This document shows, piece after piece, positions 35,735 through 43,886 of a stretch of 64,000 bases of DNA. How positions within the stretch are numbered: the first letter of the stretch is position 1; every line of letters begins with the position of its first letter. The position numbers and the translations under genes are program-made. The notes beneath the pieces are model-generated. The model did no database searches and had not been told where the DNA came from. It was given only the letters and a program-made list of their open reading frames with translations. The DNA comes from Burkholderia seminalis DSM 23518 (GTDB taxonomy: Bacteria > Pseudomonadota > Gammaproteobacteria > Burkholderiales > Burkholderiaceae), in assembly GCF_902832885.1 (NCBI RefSeq), contig NZ_CADFDK010000018.1, positions 1 to 64,000 of the forward strand, in the 5' to 3' direction.

Positions 35735-36475
35735 TTACTTCATCTGCACCGAGCCGTTGACGGTGACCGACACGGTCGCCTTGCCGCCTTCGACCGCGAT
35801 CGGCGCGCTCATCTTCGCGCTGTCCATCGGCGCCGCGGCCATCGCCATCATGCGCGGGTACGGCTGCACGTTGCGGCCGCTGCCGACGTTCACGTCGCGA
35901 ATCGTGTAGCTGCTGTAGCCGAATGCCTTCGCGGCTTCGTCCGCGCGTGCGCGGAACGACTTGATCGCCTCGGTCGTGAGCTTCTGCTCGGCCGTGCGCT
36001 GCGCTTCAGGCGACAGCGAGAACTCGACGTTCGCGACCTGCATCAGGTTCGACAACTGGCCCGCGAGCTTCGACGCCGCGGCGAAATCGCGCGATTCGAG
36101 CGCCACCTCGGTACGGCCGCGCCACGCGGAAATCTTGCCGTCGCGATCGGTGCTCGGATACACGGAGAATGCACCCGTGTGTGCGGTGACGCCCGACACG
36201 CCCTTTGCCTGCGACAGCGCCGCGTCGGCGCGCTGGTTCAGCTGCGCCGTCAGGCTGCCCGGATCCTTGGCCTGCTGCTCGTAGAACAGCGTGATGTGGA
36301 TGATGTCCTGCGGCACGTCGGCGCTGGCTTGCGACGACAGCGACAGCACGCCTGCCGGCTCGGGGAAATGCGGGTTGGCGGTTTGCGCGTGCGCGGCCGG
36401 CGACGCGAGCGTCAGCGCGACGGGAACGGCGGCGGCGAGGGCGAGCGACAGCGCGAGAGCGGATTTCTTGGTCAT
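35735..36475 (-). CDS. SIMPL-domain (DUF541) periplasmic protein
   Basis: Exported protein of 246 residues: signal peptide cleaved near AHA-QTANP and one SIMPL/DUF541 domain from about 43 to the end. Family segments are LSLSSQASADVPQD, YSVYPSTDRDGKI-like FSVYPSTDRDGKISAWRG and ARADEAAKAFGYSSYTIRDVNVG. Members such as E. coli YggE protect against oxidative stress by an unknown mechanism. It is single and ends at the shared terminator. Confidence 0.88.
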   Translation of the reverse strand: MTKKSALALSLALAAAVPVALTLASPAAHAQTANPHFPEPAGVLSLSSQASADVPQDIIHITLFYEQQAKDPGSLTAQLNQRADAALSQAKGVSGVTAHTGAFSVYPSTDRDGKISAWRGRTEVALESRDFAAASKLAGQLSNLMQVANVEFSLSPEAQRTAEQKLTTEAIKSFRARADEAAKAFGYSSYTIRDVNVGSGRNVQPYPRMMAMAAAPMDSAKMSAPIAVEGGKATVSVTVNGSVQMK

Positions 36476-36656
36476 TGTTGGACTCCTTGTGCGAGGGCGC
36501 GCACGCGGATCACGCGTGCACGACGCGGGCGTACCGCGCGACGAAATGAACGACGGCCGGCCCGATCGGCCGACAGCGGTTGCTTAGGCTGCGCAAAAGT
36601 GCCGCGAGTTCCGTGCCGGCCGCGCGTGCTGACCAGATTTGACCTTTGGCGCGCGC

Positions 36657-37118
36657 CTACTTCATCAGCTTTTCGGTGATGAAGCGCCATTCGGCGCGCG
36701 TCACGGGTGTGATCGACAACCGGTTGCCCCGGGCCAGCACGCGCATGTCGGCGAGTTCGTCGTGTTCGCGCAGTGCGGCAAGCGGCACGAGCGGCGACTT
36801 CTTCACGTAGCGCACGTCGACGAGCAGCCAGCGCGGCGCTTCCTGCGTCGATTTCGGGTCGTAGTAGGGGCTTTTCGGATCGAACTGCGTGGGATCGGGG
36901 TAGGGTGTCGACGACACTTCGGCGAGGCCCGCGATGCCCGGCTCGGGGCAGCTCGAGTGATAGAACAGCACGCCGTCGCCGATCTTCATCGTGTCGCGCA
37001 TGAAATTGCGCGCCTGATAATTGCGCACGCCGGTCCACGGCAGCGAGCGCTGCGGAGCGTTGGCGAGATCGTCGATGCTTGCTTCGTCCGGTTCGGACTT
37101 CATCAGCCAGTATTGCAT
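36657..37118 (-). CDS. EVE-domain protein (thymocyte nuclear protein 1-like)
   Basis: Soluble protein of 153 residues made of one EVE (PUA-like) domain. MQYWLMKSEPDEASIDDLAN, the WTGVRNYQARNFMRD segment and GDGVLFYHSSCPEPGIAGLAEV are near-invariant in this family. EVE domains bind modified bases in DNA or RNA; the target of this housekeeping member is unknown. It is downstream of 6S RNA on the same strand, an arrangement seen in other beta-proteobacteria. Confidence 0.9.
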   Translation of the reverse strand: MQYWLMKSEPDEASIDDLANAPQRSLPWTGVRNYQARNFMRDTMKIGDGVLFYHSSCPEPGIAGLAEVSSTPYPDPTQFDPKSPYYDPKSTQEAPRWLLVDVRYVKKSPLVPLAALREHDELADMRVLARGNRLSITPVTRAEWRFITEKLMK

Positions 37119-37149
37119 GGATCGTGATCGACGCAGAAAGGGCTGCTAC

Positions 37150-37187
37150 AAAAGAAAACGGCACCGGGACTCGCCCGATGCCGTTGG
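37150..37187 (-). terminator. Intrinsic terminator of 6S RNA
   Basis: On the minus strand AACGGCATCGGGCG and the partly complementary TCCCGGTGCCGTT form a stem followed by TTTCTTTTG. It lies directly behind the 6S RNA 3' end. Confidence 0.8.
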
Positions 37188-37192
37188 ATAGG

Positions 37193-37375
37193 CCCCCGCC
37201 TTGGCCGCTAGGCCGGCATCCTGAACCTGGGGTTCAGAATTGGTCGCAGTTAGCAGCACTTCGGGTACATCAGACAGAGTGACGCGCGCGCCCGTGCTAC
37301 AAATTTCCGCAACCGTGCACATGGCATTGGTTCAAGGAATATATGACCTTGGCGAACCAGGCAGGGAAGCTGACT
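37193..37375 (-). ncRNA. ssrS: 6S RNA
   Basis: The only long gap between zapA and the EVE gene carries a structured RNA on the minus strand. The 5' part reads CCCTGCCTGGTTCGCC, followed by TCCTTGAACC. The 3' part reads CTGAACCCCAGGTTCAGG followed by GCCGGCC, whose complementary arms form the long closing stem with an internal bubble typical of 6S RNA. Location directly downstream of zapA, length of about 180 bases and the following terminator all agree with 6S. It sequesters sigma-70 RNA polymerase in stationary phase by mimicking an open promoter. Ends are approximate. Confidence 0.85.
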
Positions 37376-37451
37376 GAACTGTGATTCGATGCGCCAATTT
37401 GACCACCGTTGACCGCCGAGATCAAGGGGAATCGACGCATCGTTTGAAACG

Positions 37452-37766
37452 TTACTGCGTCTCGTGCTGTGCGAGCACCGCGCCGAGCTGTTCGTTCATC
37501 TGGTGCATTGTACGACGGATTTCCTCCGCCGGAAATGCTTCACCGTGCCGCACGCTCGTTTGCAGCCGCAGCAATTCCGATGCGAGCGACAGCGCCGCCA
37601 TCACCGCAATGCGATCGGTGCCGCGTACCGAACTGTTCGAGCGGATTTTCGACATTTCGGCGTCGACGCGCGCGACGGCCTCGAGCAGTGCCGCTTCGGT
37701 CTCGGCCGAACAGGCGAGCCGATAGGCCTGACCGAGAATCGAGACTTCGATCTGCTTGGTGCTCAT
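37452..37766 (-). CDS. zapA: Cell division protein ZapA
   Basis: FtsZ-ring stabiliser of 104 residues: an N-terminal globular part (STKQIEVSILGQAYRLAC) and a C-terminal coiled coil for dimer/tetramer formation. EALLEAVARVDAEMSKIR-type and GTDRIAVMAALSLASELL segments match ZapA. Its ATG overlaps the stop of the upstream coiled-coil gene by four bases. Confidence 0.93.
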   Translation of the reverse strand: MSTKQIEVSILGQAYRLACSAETEAALLEAVARVDAEMSKIRSNSSVRGTDRIAVMAALSLASELLRLQTSVRHGEAFPAEEIRRTMHQMNEQLGAVLAQHETQ

Positions 37767-38113
37767 GCATGTTCTCCGTGGCTGGCCGCGTCATCGCCAT
37801 CCGGGCGTGCCTGCGCATCCAGCAGGTCGAGCTGGTTGTCGGCTTGCTCCGCGCTTTTCGAGCGCGGCAGCTTTTCGAGAATCGCGTTCAGTTTCACCTG
37901 GGCGTCGTCGATCTTTGCCGACAGCGTGTCGCGCTCGGCCGCGAGCGCATTGCGTTCGTCGCGCAGTGCCGCGAGTTCCGCGCGGACCGTGTCCGCTTCC
38001 GCGCGCAATTGCGCGACCTGCTCCTCGAGCGCGAGCCGTTCCGCGTGATAGCGCTTGTTCAGCGAAATCAGACGGCCAATATTTTGAGATAAGGTTTCGA
38101 GTTCGTTGAGCAT
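37763..38113 (-). CDS. ZapB-like coiled-coil division protein
   Basis: Protein of 116 residues whose first 80 residues are one continuous coiled coil (LSQNIGRLISLNKRYHAERLAL, then EEQVAQLRAEADTVRAEL and so on), with an acidic tail DLLDAQARPDGDDAASHGEHA. It matches the TIGR02449-type proteins coded next to zapA. The four-base overlap with zapA indicates coupled translation and a role in the same division complex. A TAAAAT -10 element lies about 35 bases before the ATG. Confidence 0.8.
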   Translation of the reverse strand: MLNELETLSQNIGRLISLNKRYHAERLALEEQVAQLRAEADTVRAELAALRDERNALAAERDTLSAKIDDAQVKLNAILEKLPRSKSAEQADNQLDLLDAQARPDGDDAASHGEHA

Positions 38114-38279
38114 TTGCTGCGTCCTCTAAAGACCCAGCATTTTAGCGCGGAATAACGCGCAATCCGACATCTGTAACGTTTCCAGTCGTAACACCCCGGC
38201 TTCTTGCCGCGAATCGGTGCTTCCCGTGCGTGTCCGGATGCTTCCTTGACGCTCGCGCGACCGGCTCCTAAACTGGCGC

Positions 38280-38506
38280 CGCCTCGGTGCTCGCGCGTGG
38301 CACGCGCGGTTAAACGGGAAGCAGGGCGTGCGCTCCGGGAGCGTGCCAACCTGCGCTGCCCCCGCAACGGTAAGCGGCCGCGTCCGTCGACGCAGGCCGG
38401 CTCGGGCGCGTTTTGCGTGCAGGTGTCGCACGCGGGCGCGGGCCACTGCGCGTGAAACGCGCGGGAAGGCGAGCCGGACCGCCGCCAGCCCGGATACCGG
38501 CCGAGA
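38280..38506 (+). ncRNA. Cobalamin (adenosylcobalamin) riboswitch
   Basis: Conserved blocks appear in order: GGTTAAACGGGAAGCAGGG at 38308-38326, GCTGCCCCCGCAACGGTAAG near 38355-38374, CACTGCG and GGGAAGGCGA near 38444-38472, and the B12 box GCCAGCCCGGATACCGGCC near 38484-38502. Together these define the class-I cobalamin riboswitch core. It precedes the FecCD permease, ATPase, cobT, cobS, cobC run and would shut it off at high B12. There is no T-run after the last hairpin, so translation control is more likely than termination. Confidence 0.95.
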
Positions 38507-38573
38507 CGGGAAGCCCGCACGGGTTTCATGACGCGCGGCCTGCGGGGAGGCGGGGCGCGCAACGCTTCACGGA

Positions 38574-39677
38574 ATGTTCTTCGATGCTGACCCCAATCGT
38601 CCGCGCGGCGTCCCCGTCATGTCCGGCGGGCCATCTCGAGCGGATGCGCCGCGCATCATGCGCGCGGCCGTGCACGGCATGAGCGCCGCGCGCGCCGCCG
38701 CGATCTGGGCCGCGCTGGCCGCCGCGGTCGCGCTGCTGTTCGTCGCGTCGCTGTCGATCGGCAGCGTGCCGATGTCGCCGTGGCAGGCGCTCGCGTCGCT
38801 CGTCCCGCATGGCGGCGACGCGCTGTTCGCCGAGATCGTCCGCACGCTGCGTCTGCCGCGCGCGCTCGCCGGCTTCGCGTGCGGCGCGCTGCTCGCGCTG
38901 GCCGGCGCACTGTTGCAGGTGCTGCTGCGCAACCCGCTTGCGGAACCGTACGTGCTCGGCGTGTCCGGCGGCGCGGCCGGCTTCGCGCTCGTCGCGATGA
39001 TTGCCGGCGGCGCATGGTGGCTCGTCGACGCGTCGGCATTCGCCGGTTCGCTCGTCTCGGTCGCGCTCGTGCTCGGTCTCGCGCGCCGCGCGTTGTGGCG
39101 CGGCGATTCGCGCGACGCGTCGCCGCGCCTGCTGCTCACCGGCGTCGTGATCGCGGCCGGGTGGGGCGCGCTCGTCACGCTGTTGCTGTCGCTCGCTCCC
39201 GATGCGCGGCTGCGCGGCATCATCTTCTGGCTCACGGGCGACCTGAACGGCGTGACGGCGCCCTGGTTCGCATGGGGGGCGCTGTTGCTGGCCGCATGCG
39301 TCGCGCTGCCGGCCGCGCCGCAACTGAACGTGCTGCTGCGCGGCGACGCGACCGCGCAGGCGCTCGGCGTGCCCGTCGCGCGCCTGCGCGTGCGGATCTA
39401 TCTCGTCGCGTCGCTGGCGGCCGCTGCCGCGGTGACGACGGCCGGCACGATCGGCTTCGTCGGCCTCGTCGTGCCGCATGCGCTGCGGCTCGCGTTCGGC
39501 AACGACCAGCGGATGCTGCTGCCGGCCGCGATGCTCGCGGGCGGCGGCGGCGTGATGGCGGCCGACCTGCTCGCGCGCACCGCGATCGCGCCCGCGCAGT
39601 TGCCGGTCGGCGTGATGACCGCGTTGATCGGCGTGCCGGTGTTCCTGTGGATGTTGTTGAGGAGGCCGATGCGATGA
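38574..39677 (+). CDS. btuC: FecCD-family ABC permease, cobalamin uptake (BtuC-like)
   Basis: Inner-membrane permease of 367 residues with about ten helices. Typical BtuC/FecCD stretches are SIGSVPMSPWQAL, TLRLPRALAGFACGALLALAG, NPLAEPYVLGVSGGA and GTIGFVGLVVPHALR. The riboswitch upstream and cob genes downstream fix the corrinoid role. The true start is uncertain: the first ATG (38574) has only GGA before it, while Met codons at 38619, 38658 and 38679 are nearer the family N-terminus. The ATGA overlap with the ATPase implies coupling. Confidence 0.9.
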   Translation: MFFDADPNRPRGVPVMSGGPSRADAPRIMRAAVHGMSAARAAAIWAALAAAVALLFVASLSIGSVPMSPWQALASLVPHGGDALFAEIVRTLRLPRALAGFACGALLALAGALLQVLLRNPLAEPYVLGVSGGAAGFALVAMIAGGAWWLVDASAFAGSLVSVALVLGLARRALWRGDSRDASPRLLLTGVVIAAGWGALVTLLLSLAPDARLRGIIFWLTGDLNGVTAPWFAWGALLLAACVALPAAPQLNVLLRGDATAQALGVPVARLRVRIYLVASLAAAAAVTTAGTIGFVGLVVPHALRLAFGNDQRMLLPAAMLAGGGGVMAADLLARTAIAPAQLPVGVMTALIGVPVFLWMLLRRPMR

Positions 39678-40489
39678 CGGATGCCGCACTGCACGCGGGC
39701 GGCGGCGAGCTGCGCTGCATGGCCGTCGACCTGACGCTGAAGGCCGGCGCGCGCACGTTGCTCGACGGGTTCACGCAGGCGTTTCGGCCTGGCGAGATCT
39801 GGTGCGTCGCGGGGCCGAACGGCGCCGGCAAGACGACGCTGCTCGCGACGCTCGCGGGGTTGCAGCCGCCGGCCGGCGGACAGGTCGAGATCGACGGCCG
39901 GCCGCTGGTCGCGTGGCCGCCCGGGCCCCTCGCGCAGCGTCGCGCGCTGATGCCGCAGCAGCTGCACGACGCGTTCAGCGCGACGGTGCTCGACACGGTG
40001 CTGCTTCACCGCTATCCGTATCTCGGCGGCTGGGGCTGGGAGCGCGACGGCGATCGCGCGGCCGCGTACGACGCACTCGCGACGTTCGATCTGACCGCAC
40101 TCGCGTCGCGCGATGTATTGTCGCTGTCGGGCGGCGAGCGGCAGCGGGTCGCGCTGGCCGCGACGCTGTGCCAGGATGCGCCGCTGATGCTGCTCGACGA
40201 ACCGCTCGCGCATCTCGACCTGCATCACCAGATCGACTGCCTGACCGCGCTGGGCGCATGGCTCGACCGGGGCCCGCGCACGGTGCTGTTTTCGTGCCAC
40301 GACCTGAATCTCGCGCGGCGTTTCGCGACGCACGCGTTGCTGCTCGACGGCCGCGGCCGCGCGTCGGCCGGCCCCGTGCACGACGTGCTGACGCCCGAAC
40401 GCGCGAGCGACGCGTTCGGCTATCCGCTCGTGCTGATCCGCGAGAACGGCCGCGATGCGTTGCTGCCGGCATGGCCTGCGCGACCATGA
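39674..40489 (+). CDS. btuD: Cobalamin ABC transporter ATP-binding protein (BtuD-like)
   Basis: ATPase of 271 residues with Walker A GPNGAGKTT near 47-55, signature LSGGERQR, Walker B LMLLDEPLAHLD and H-loop FSCHDLNLARR. It overlaps the permease stop by four bases. The Walker/Signature spacing and the helical region YPYLGGWGWERDGD fit the FepC/BtuD clade. The binding protein partner BtuF is coded about 2.5 kb away on the other strand. Confidence 0.9.
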   Translation: MTDAALHAGGGELRCMAVDLTLKAGARTLLDGFTQAFRPGEIWCVAGPNGAGKTTLLATLAGLQPPAGGQVEIDGRPLVAWPPGPLAQRRALMPQQLHDAFSATVLDTVLLHRYPYLGGWGWERDGDRAAAYDALATFDLTALASRDVLSLSGGERQRVALAATLCQDAPLMLLDEPLAHLDLHHQIDCLTALGAWLDRGPRTVLFSCHDLNLARRFATHALLLDGRGRASAGPVHDVLTPERASDAFGYPLVLIRENGRDALLPAWPARP

Positions 40490-40550
40490 CCTTTCCTTTT
40501 CCGATTCCTTCGATGCGCGGCGCGTGCCGCGCCAACGACACGGCTTCCCG

Positions 40551-41606
40551 ATGACGACTTCGACCCCCTTCCCGCCCGCGATCGCGCCGCTCGACGACGC
40601 GCTGCGCACGCGCCTGCAGCATGTGATCGACCACAAGACCAAGCCGCCGGGCAGCCTTGGCCAGCTCGAGGCGCTCGCGCTGCAGATCGGCCTGATCCAG
40701 CATACCGAGCGACCGGTCGTGCAGCGCCCCGTGACGATCGTGTTCGCCGGCGATCACGGGATCGCCGCCGAGGGTGTCAGCCCTTATCCGCAGGCGGTGA
40801 CCGCGCAGATGGTCGCGAATTTCCTGGCCGGCGGCGCGGCGATCAACGCGTTCTCGGGCGTCGCGCAGAGCGCGCTCGAGATCGTCGATGCGGGCGTCGC
40901 GTCGCCGTTGCCGCTGTCGGACCGGCTGGTGTCGCTGCCGGTCGCGCGCGGCACGCGCAACTTCGCGGCGGAGCCGGCGATGTCGCGCGACGAGGCGATG
41001 ACGGCGCTCTCCGCCGGCGCGGCGCGCGTGCGCCTGCATGCATCGCTCGGCACGAACGTGATCGGCTTCGGCGAGATGGGGATCGCGAACACGTCGTCGG
41101 CCGCGTGCCTGATGAGCCGCCTCCTCGACGTGCCGGTCGACGCATGCGTCGGACGCGGCACGGGCCTCGACGACCAGGGGCTCGCGCACAAGCGCGCGGT
41201 GCTCGGCCGCGCGCTCGTCAAGCATTCGCATGCGATCGCGCCGCTCGACGTGCTCGCGACGTTCGGCGGTTTCGAGATCGCGATGATGACGGGCGCGTAT
41301 CTCGCGGCCGCGAGCGAGCGGATGACGATTCTCGTCGACGGCTTCATCGCGACGGCCGCGCTGCTCGTCGCCGAACGCATCGTGCCCGGCGTGCGCGACT
41401 ACTGCGTGTTCTCGCATACGTCGCACGAGGCCGGCCACCGGCGCATGCTCGAGCATTTCGGCGCGAAGCCGCTGCTCGCGCTCGACCTGCGGCTCGGCGA
41501 AGGCACGGGGGCGGCGCTCGCGCTGCCGCTCGTGCGCGCGGCGGCGGCCTTCCTCAGCGAGATGGCGAGCTTCGAGTCGGCCGGCGTCGACAATCGTGAC
41601 GCCTGA
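40551..41606 (+). CDS. cobT: Nicotinate-nucleotide:dimethylbenzimidazole phosphoribosyltransferase CobT
   Basis: Activates the lower ligand DMB to alpha-ribazole phosphate. The 351-residue protein ends with the catalytic Glu317 in LGEGTGAAL, at the same number as in Salmonella CobT. KPPGSLGQLEALA, VFAGDHGIAAEGVS and FGEMGIANTSSAAC are diagnostic. The ATG at 40551 is chosen 32 codons inside the frame by homology. Overlaps cobS by 11 bases. Confidence 0.95.
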   Translation: MTTSTPFPPAIAPLDDALRTRLQHVIDHKTKPPGSLGQLEALALQIGLIQHTERPVVQRPVTIVFAGDHGIAAEGVSPYPQAVTAQMVANFLAGGAAINAFSGVAQSALEIVDAGVASPLPLSDRLVSLPVARGTRNFAAEPAMSRDEAMTALSAGAARVRLHASLGTNVIGFGEMGIANTSSAACLMSRLLDVPVDACVGRGTGLDDQGLAHKRAVLGRALVKHSHAIAPLDVLATFGGFEIAMMTGAYLAAASERMTILVDGFIATAALLVAERIVPGVRDYCVFSHTSHEAGHRRMLEHFGAKPLLALDLRLGEGTGAALALPLVRAAAAFLSEMASFESAGVDNRDA

Positions 41607-42372
41607 TCGCGTGCGCGGCGTGCGGGCCGAACTGCGCTACTTCTTCGTCGCGCTCGGTTATTTCACGCGCGTGCCGGTGCCGCGTTCGATCGGCTACGCG
41701 GCCGGCGATCTCGACCAGGCCGCGCGTTATTTCCCGCTCGTCGGCGCGTGCGTCGGCGCGTGGGGCGCGCTCGTCTATCTCGCCGCGCTGCGGGTGCTGC
41801 CCCCGTCGATCGCGGTCGGGCTGTCGATGGCGGCAACCCTGCTTGCGACCGGCGCGTTCCACGAGGACGGCCTCGCCGACAGTTGCGATGCGTTCGGCGG
41901 CGGCTATACGCGCGACGACGTGCTGCGCATCATGCACGACTCGCGGATCGGCACGTTCGGCGCGGTCGCGCTCGTGATCACGCTCGGCCTGAAATGGCAG
42001 GCGCTTGCGTCGATGCTGCCGCTGCGCGCCGCATGGACGATGATCGCCGCGCATGCGGCGAGCCGCGCGGCGGCCGTGAGCCTGCTGATGACGCTCGACT
42101 ACGTGCGGCCCGAAGGCAAGGCGAAGCCGGTCGCGCAGCGGATGGGCGGTCGCGCGGCGTGCGTCGCGGCGGTATTCGGATTGCCCTGGCTGTTCTGGCC
42201 CGACTGGCGCATGGGCGTTGCCGTGTGCGCGGCGCTCGTGCTCGTGCGCGCATGGGCAGCCCGCTATTTCGTGAAGCGGATCGGCGGTTATACGGGCGAC
42301 TGTCTCGGCTTCGCGCAGCAACTGTGCGAACTGGCGATCTATCTCGTGGTGCTCGGATGGACGTCGTCCTGA
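41596..42372 (+). CDS. cobS: Adenosylcobinamide-GDP ribazoletransferase CobS
   Basis: Membrane enzyme that joins adenosylcobinamide-GDP to alpha-ribazole (phosphate) to complete the nucleotide loop. The 258-residue protein begins with a GTG inside the cobT end. FFVALGYFTRVPVP at the N-terminus, the metal motif HEDGLADSCDAFGGGYTRDDVLRIMHDSRIGTFG in the middle (given in part) and several hydrophobic helices are typical. The C-terminus has GGYTGDCLGFAQQL. It overlaps the following phosphatase by 16 bases. Confidence 0.95.
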   Translation: MTPDRVRGVRAELRYFFVALGYFTRVPVPRSIGYAAGDLDQAARYFPLVGACVGAWGALVYLAALRVLPPSIAVGLSMAATLLATGAFHEDGLADSCDAFGGGYTRDDVLRIMHDSRIGTFGAVALVITLGLKWQALASMLPLRAAWTMIAAHAASRAAAVSLLMTLDYVRPEGKAKPVAQRMGGRAACVAAVFGLPWLFWPDWRMGVAVCAALVLVRAWAARYFVKRIGGYTGDCLGFAQQLCELAIYLVVLGWTSS

Positions 42373-42941
42373 TCCGTCATCCGGCCGTCGATATCGAGCC
42401 GGGCATCTGCTACGGGCGCAGCGACGTGCCGCTCGCCGCGCCTGCCGACGCCGGCGCGCGGGCCGTGCGTGCGCATCTGTCGGCGCTCGGCGCGCCGTTG
42501 CCCCGACAGGTCTGGACGAGCCCGTTGACGCGCTGCGTATCGGTTGCCGAGCGGCTCGCGCAGGTGTTCGACGTGCCGCTGCGGTGCGATGCCGACTGGC
42601 AGGAGATGGATTTCGGCGCGTGGGAAATGCAGCGCTGGGACGATATCGATCGCGCGGCGCTCGATGCATGGGCGGCCGACCTGATGCATGCGTGTGCGCA
42701 CGGCGGCGAAAGTGTCGCGCGGCTCGTCGAACGGGTGGCACGGCGGGCCGATGCGCTTGCGCGGTTCGACGAACCGCAATGGGTCGTCACGCATGCGGGC
42801 GTGATCCGCGCGTTCGCGTCTCACGTATTGCGGGTCCCCCTCGAGACGCTGCTGTCGCGGCCGGTGCCGACGGGCGGAGGTGTCTGGCTGCGGGCGGACC
42901 ACGGCGCGCGAGCATGGGAAGTCATGCACTGGAGCGCATAG
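42357..42941 (+). CDS. cobC: Alpha-ribazole phosphatase-type histidine phosphatase CobC
   Basis: Removes the 5'-phosphate in the last step of nucleotide-loop assembly. The 194-residue protein has the phosphohistidine motif LIRHPA with Arg7/His8, Glu83 in WQEMDFGAWE and the second His146 in VVTHAGVIR. Sequence alone cannot separate CobC from other small histidine phosphatases; the overlapping position behind cobS makes the assignment. It is convergent with the btuF gene, with only 27 bases between. Confidence 0.88.
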   Translation: MDVVLIRHPAVDIEPGICYGRSDVPLAAPADAGARAVRAHLSALGAPLPRQVWTSPLTRCVSVAERLAQVFDVPLRCDADWQEMDFGAWEMQRWDDIDRAALDAWAADLMHACAHGGESVARLVERVARRADALARFDEPQWVVTHAGVIRAFASHVLRVPLETLLSRPVPTGGGVWLRADHGARAWEVMHWSA

Positions 42942-42968
42942 GCGCGCAATGCGCCGGCGGCGCGTGAC

Positions 42969-43886
42969 TCAGCGCGCCGGCCGCCGCGCCCGCGCGGCAT
43001 CGAGATCCTCGCACAGCGCGGCCGCGCCCTGTGCGATCCGCGGCGACGGCCGCGTCAGCAGATCGCCGTCGATCGCGAACAGGTTGTTGCGCGTCACGGC
43101 CGTCAGCGCGGGCCACGCGCGCCAGCGCGCCAGGCTCGGCAGCGGTTCGTTCGAACGGGTCGCGCCGGCGCTCGTCGTCACGATCGCTTCCGGATTGGCC
43201 GCGAGCACGGCCTCGTCGGTGACGGTCGGTGCGAGCGGCTTGAGCGACGCGAACACGTTGCGGCCGCCGCATAGCTCGATCACCTCGTTGATCAGGTGTG
43301 TGCCGTTGAGCGTCGTCAGCGGCCGGTCCCAGACCTGGAAGAACATCGTGACGGGCGCGCGCGCCGCGTAGCGTGTGCGCAGTGCCGCGATGTCGCGCGT
43401 ATAGGCGGCCGCGGCGACATCGGCCGCCGGCTGCGTGCCGAGCAGCGTGCCGAGCCTGCGCAGCGACGACGACACGTCGTCGAGATGTTTCGGTTCACTG
43501 AAGAACAGCGGGATATGCAGCGCACGCAGCGCGTCGGTCTGCCGCTCGGCGTTGCCGTGCCGCCAGACGACGATCAGGTCGGGTTTGAGCGCGGCGATCC
43601 GTTCGAGGTCGAGCGCCTTGTTGTCGCCGACGCGCGGCACCGCCTGCGCGGCGGGCGGATAGTCGCTGTACGTGACGGTGCCGACGAGCTTCGCCCCGCC
43701 GCCGGCTGCGTAGACGAGTTCGGTCGCGTGCGGCGCGAGGCTGATCACGCGTTGCGCGGCGGCCGGCAGCGTCACGGTGTTGCCGGCATCGTCGCGTGTG
43801 GAGACATCGGCGCGGACGAGCGGCGCGTGCGCAAGCGCGGCCAGCATCGCGACCGGCGCCCATCGGCGACATTTGCGCGGACTCAT
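42969..43886 (-). CDS. btuF: Cobalamin-binding periplasmic protein (BtuF-like)
   Basis: Periplasmic binding protein of 305 residues with a signal peptide ending near VRA-DVSTR. PQRVISLAPHATELVYAAGG-type text (QRVISLAPHATELVYAAGGG), VGTVTYSDYPPAAQAVPRVGD, LDLERIAALKPDLIVVW and VWDRPLTTLNGTHLINEV define the helical-backbone (class III) fold of BtuF. It is the last gene of cobU-cbiB-cobD-btuF on the minus strand and overlaps cobD by four bases. It would deliver corrinoid to the BtuCD-like pair on the other strand. Confidence 0.9.
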   Translation of the reverse strand: MSPRKCRRWAPVAMLAALAHAPLVRADVSTRDDAGNTVTLPAAAQRVISLAPHATELVYAAGGGAKLVGTVTYSDYPPAAQAVPRVGDNKALDLERIAALKPDLIVVWRHGNAERQTDALRALHIPLFFSEPKHLDDVSSSLRRLGTLLGTQPAADVAAAAYTRDIAALRTRYAARAPVTMFFQVWDRPLTTLNGTHLINEVIELCGGRNVFASLKPLAPTVTDEAVLAANPEAIVTTSAGATRSNEPLPSLARWRAWPALTAVTRNNLFAIDGDLLTRPSPRIAQGAAALCEDLDAARARRPAR

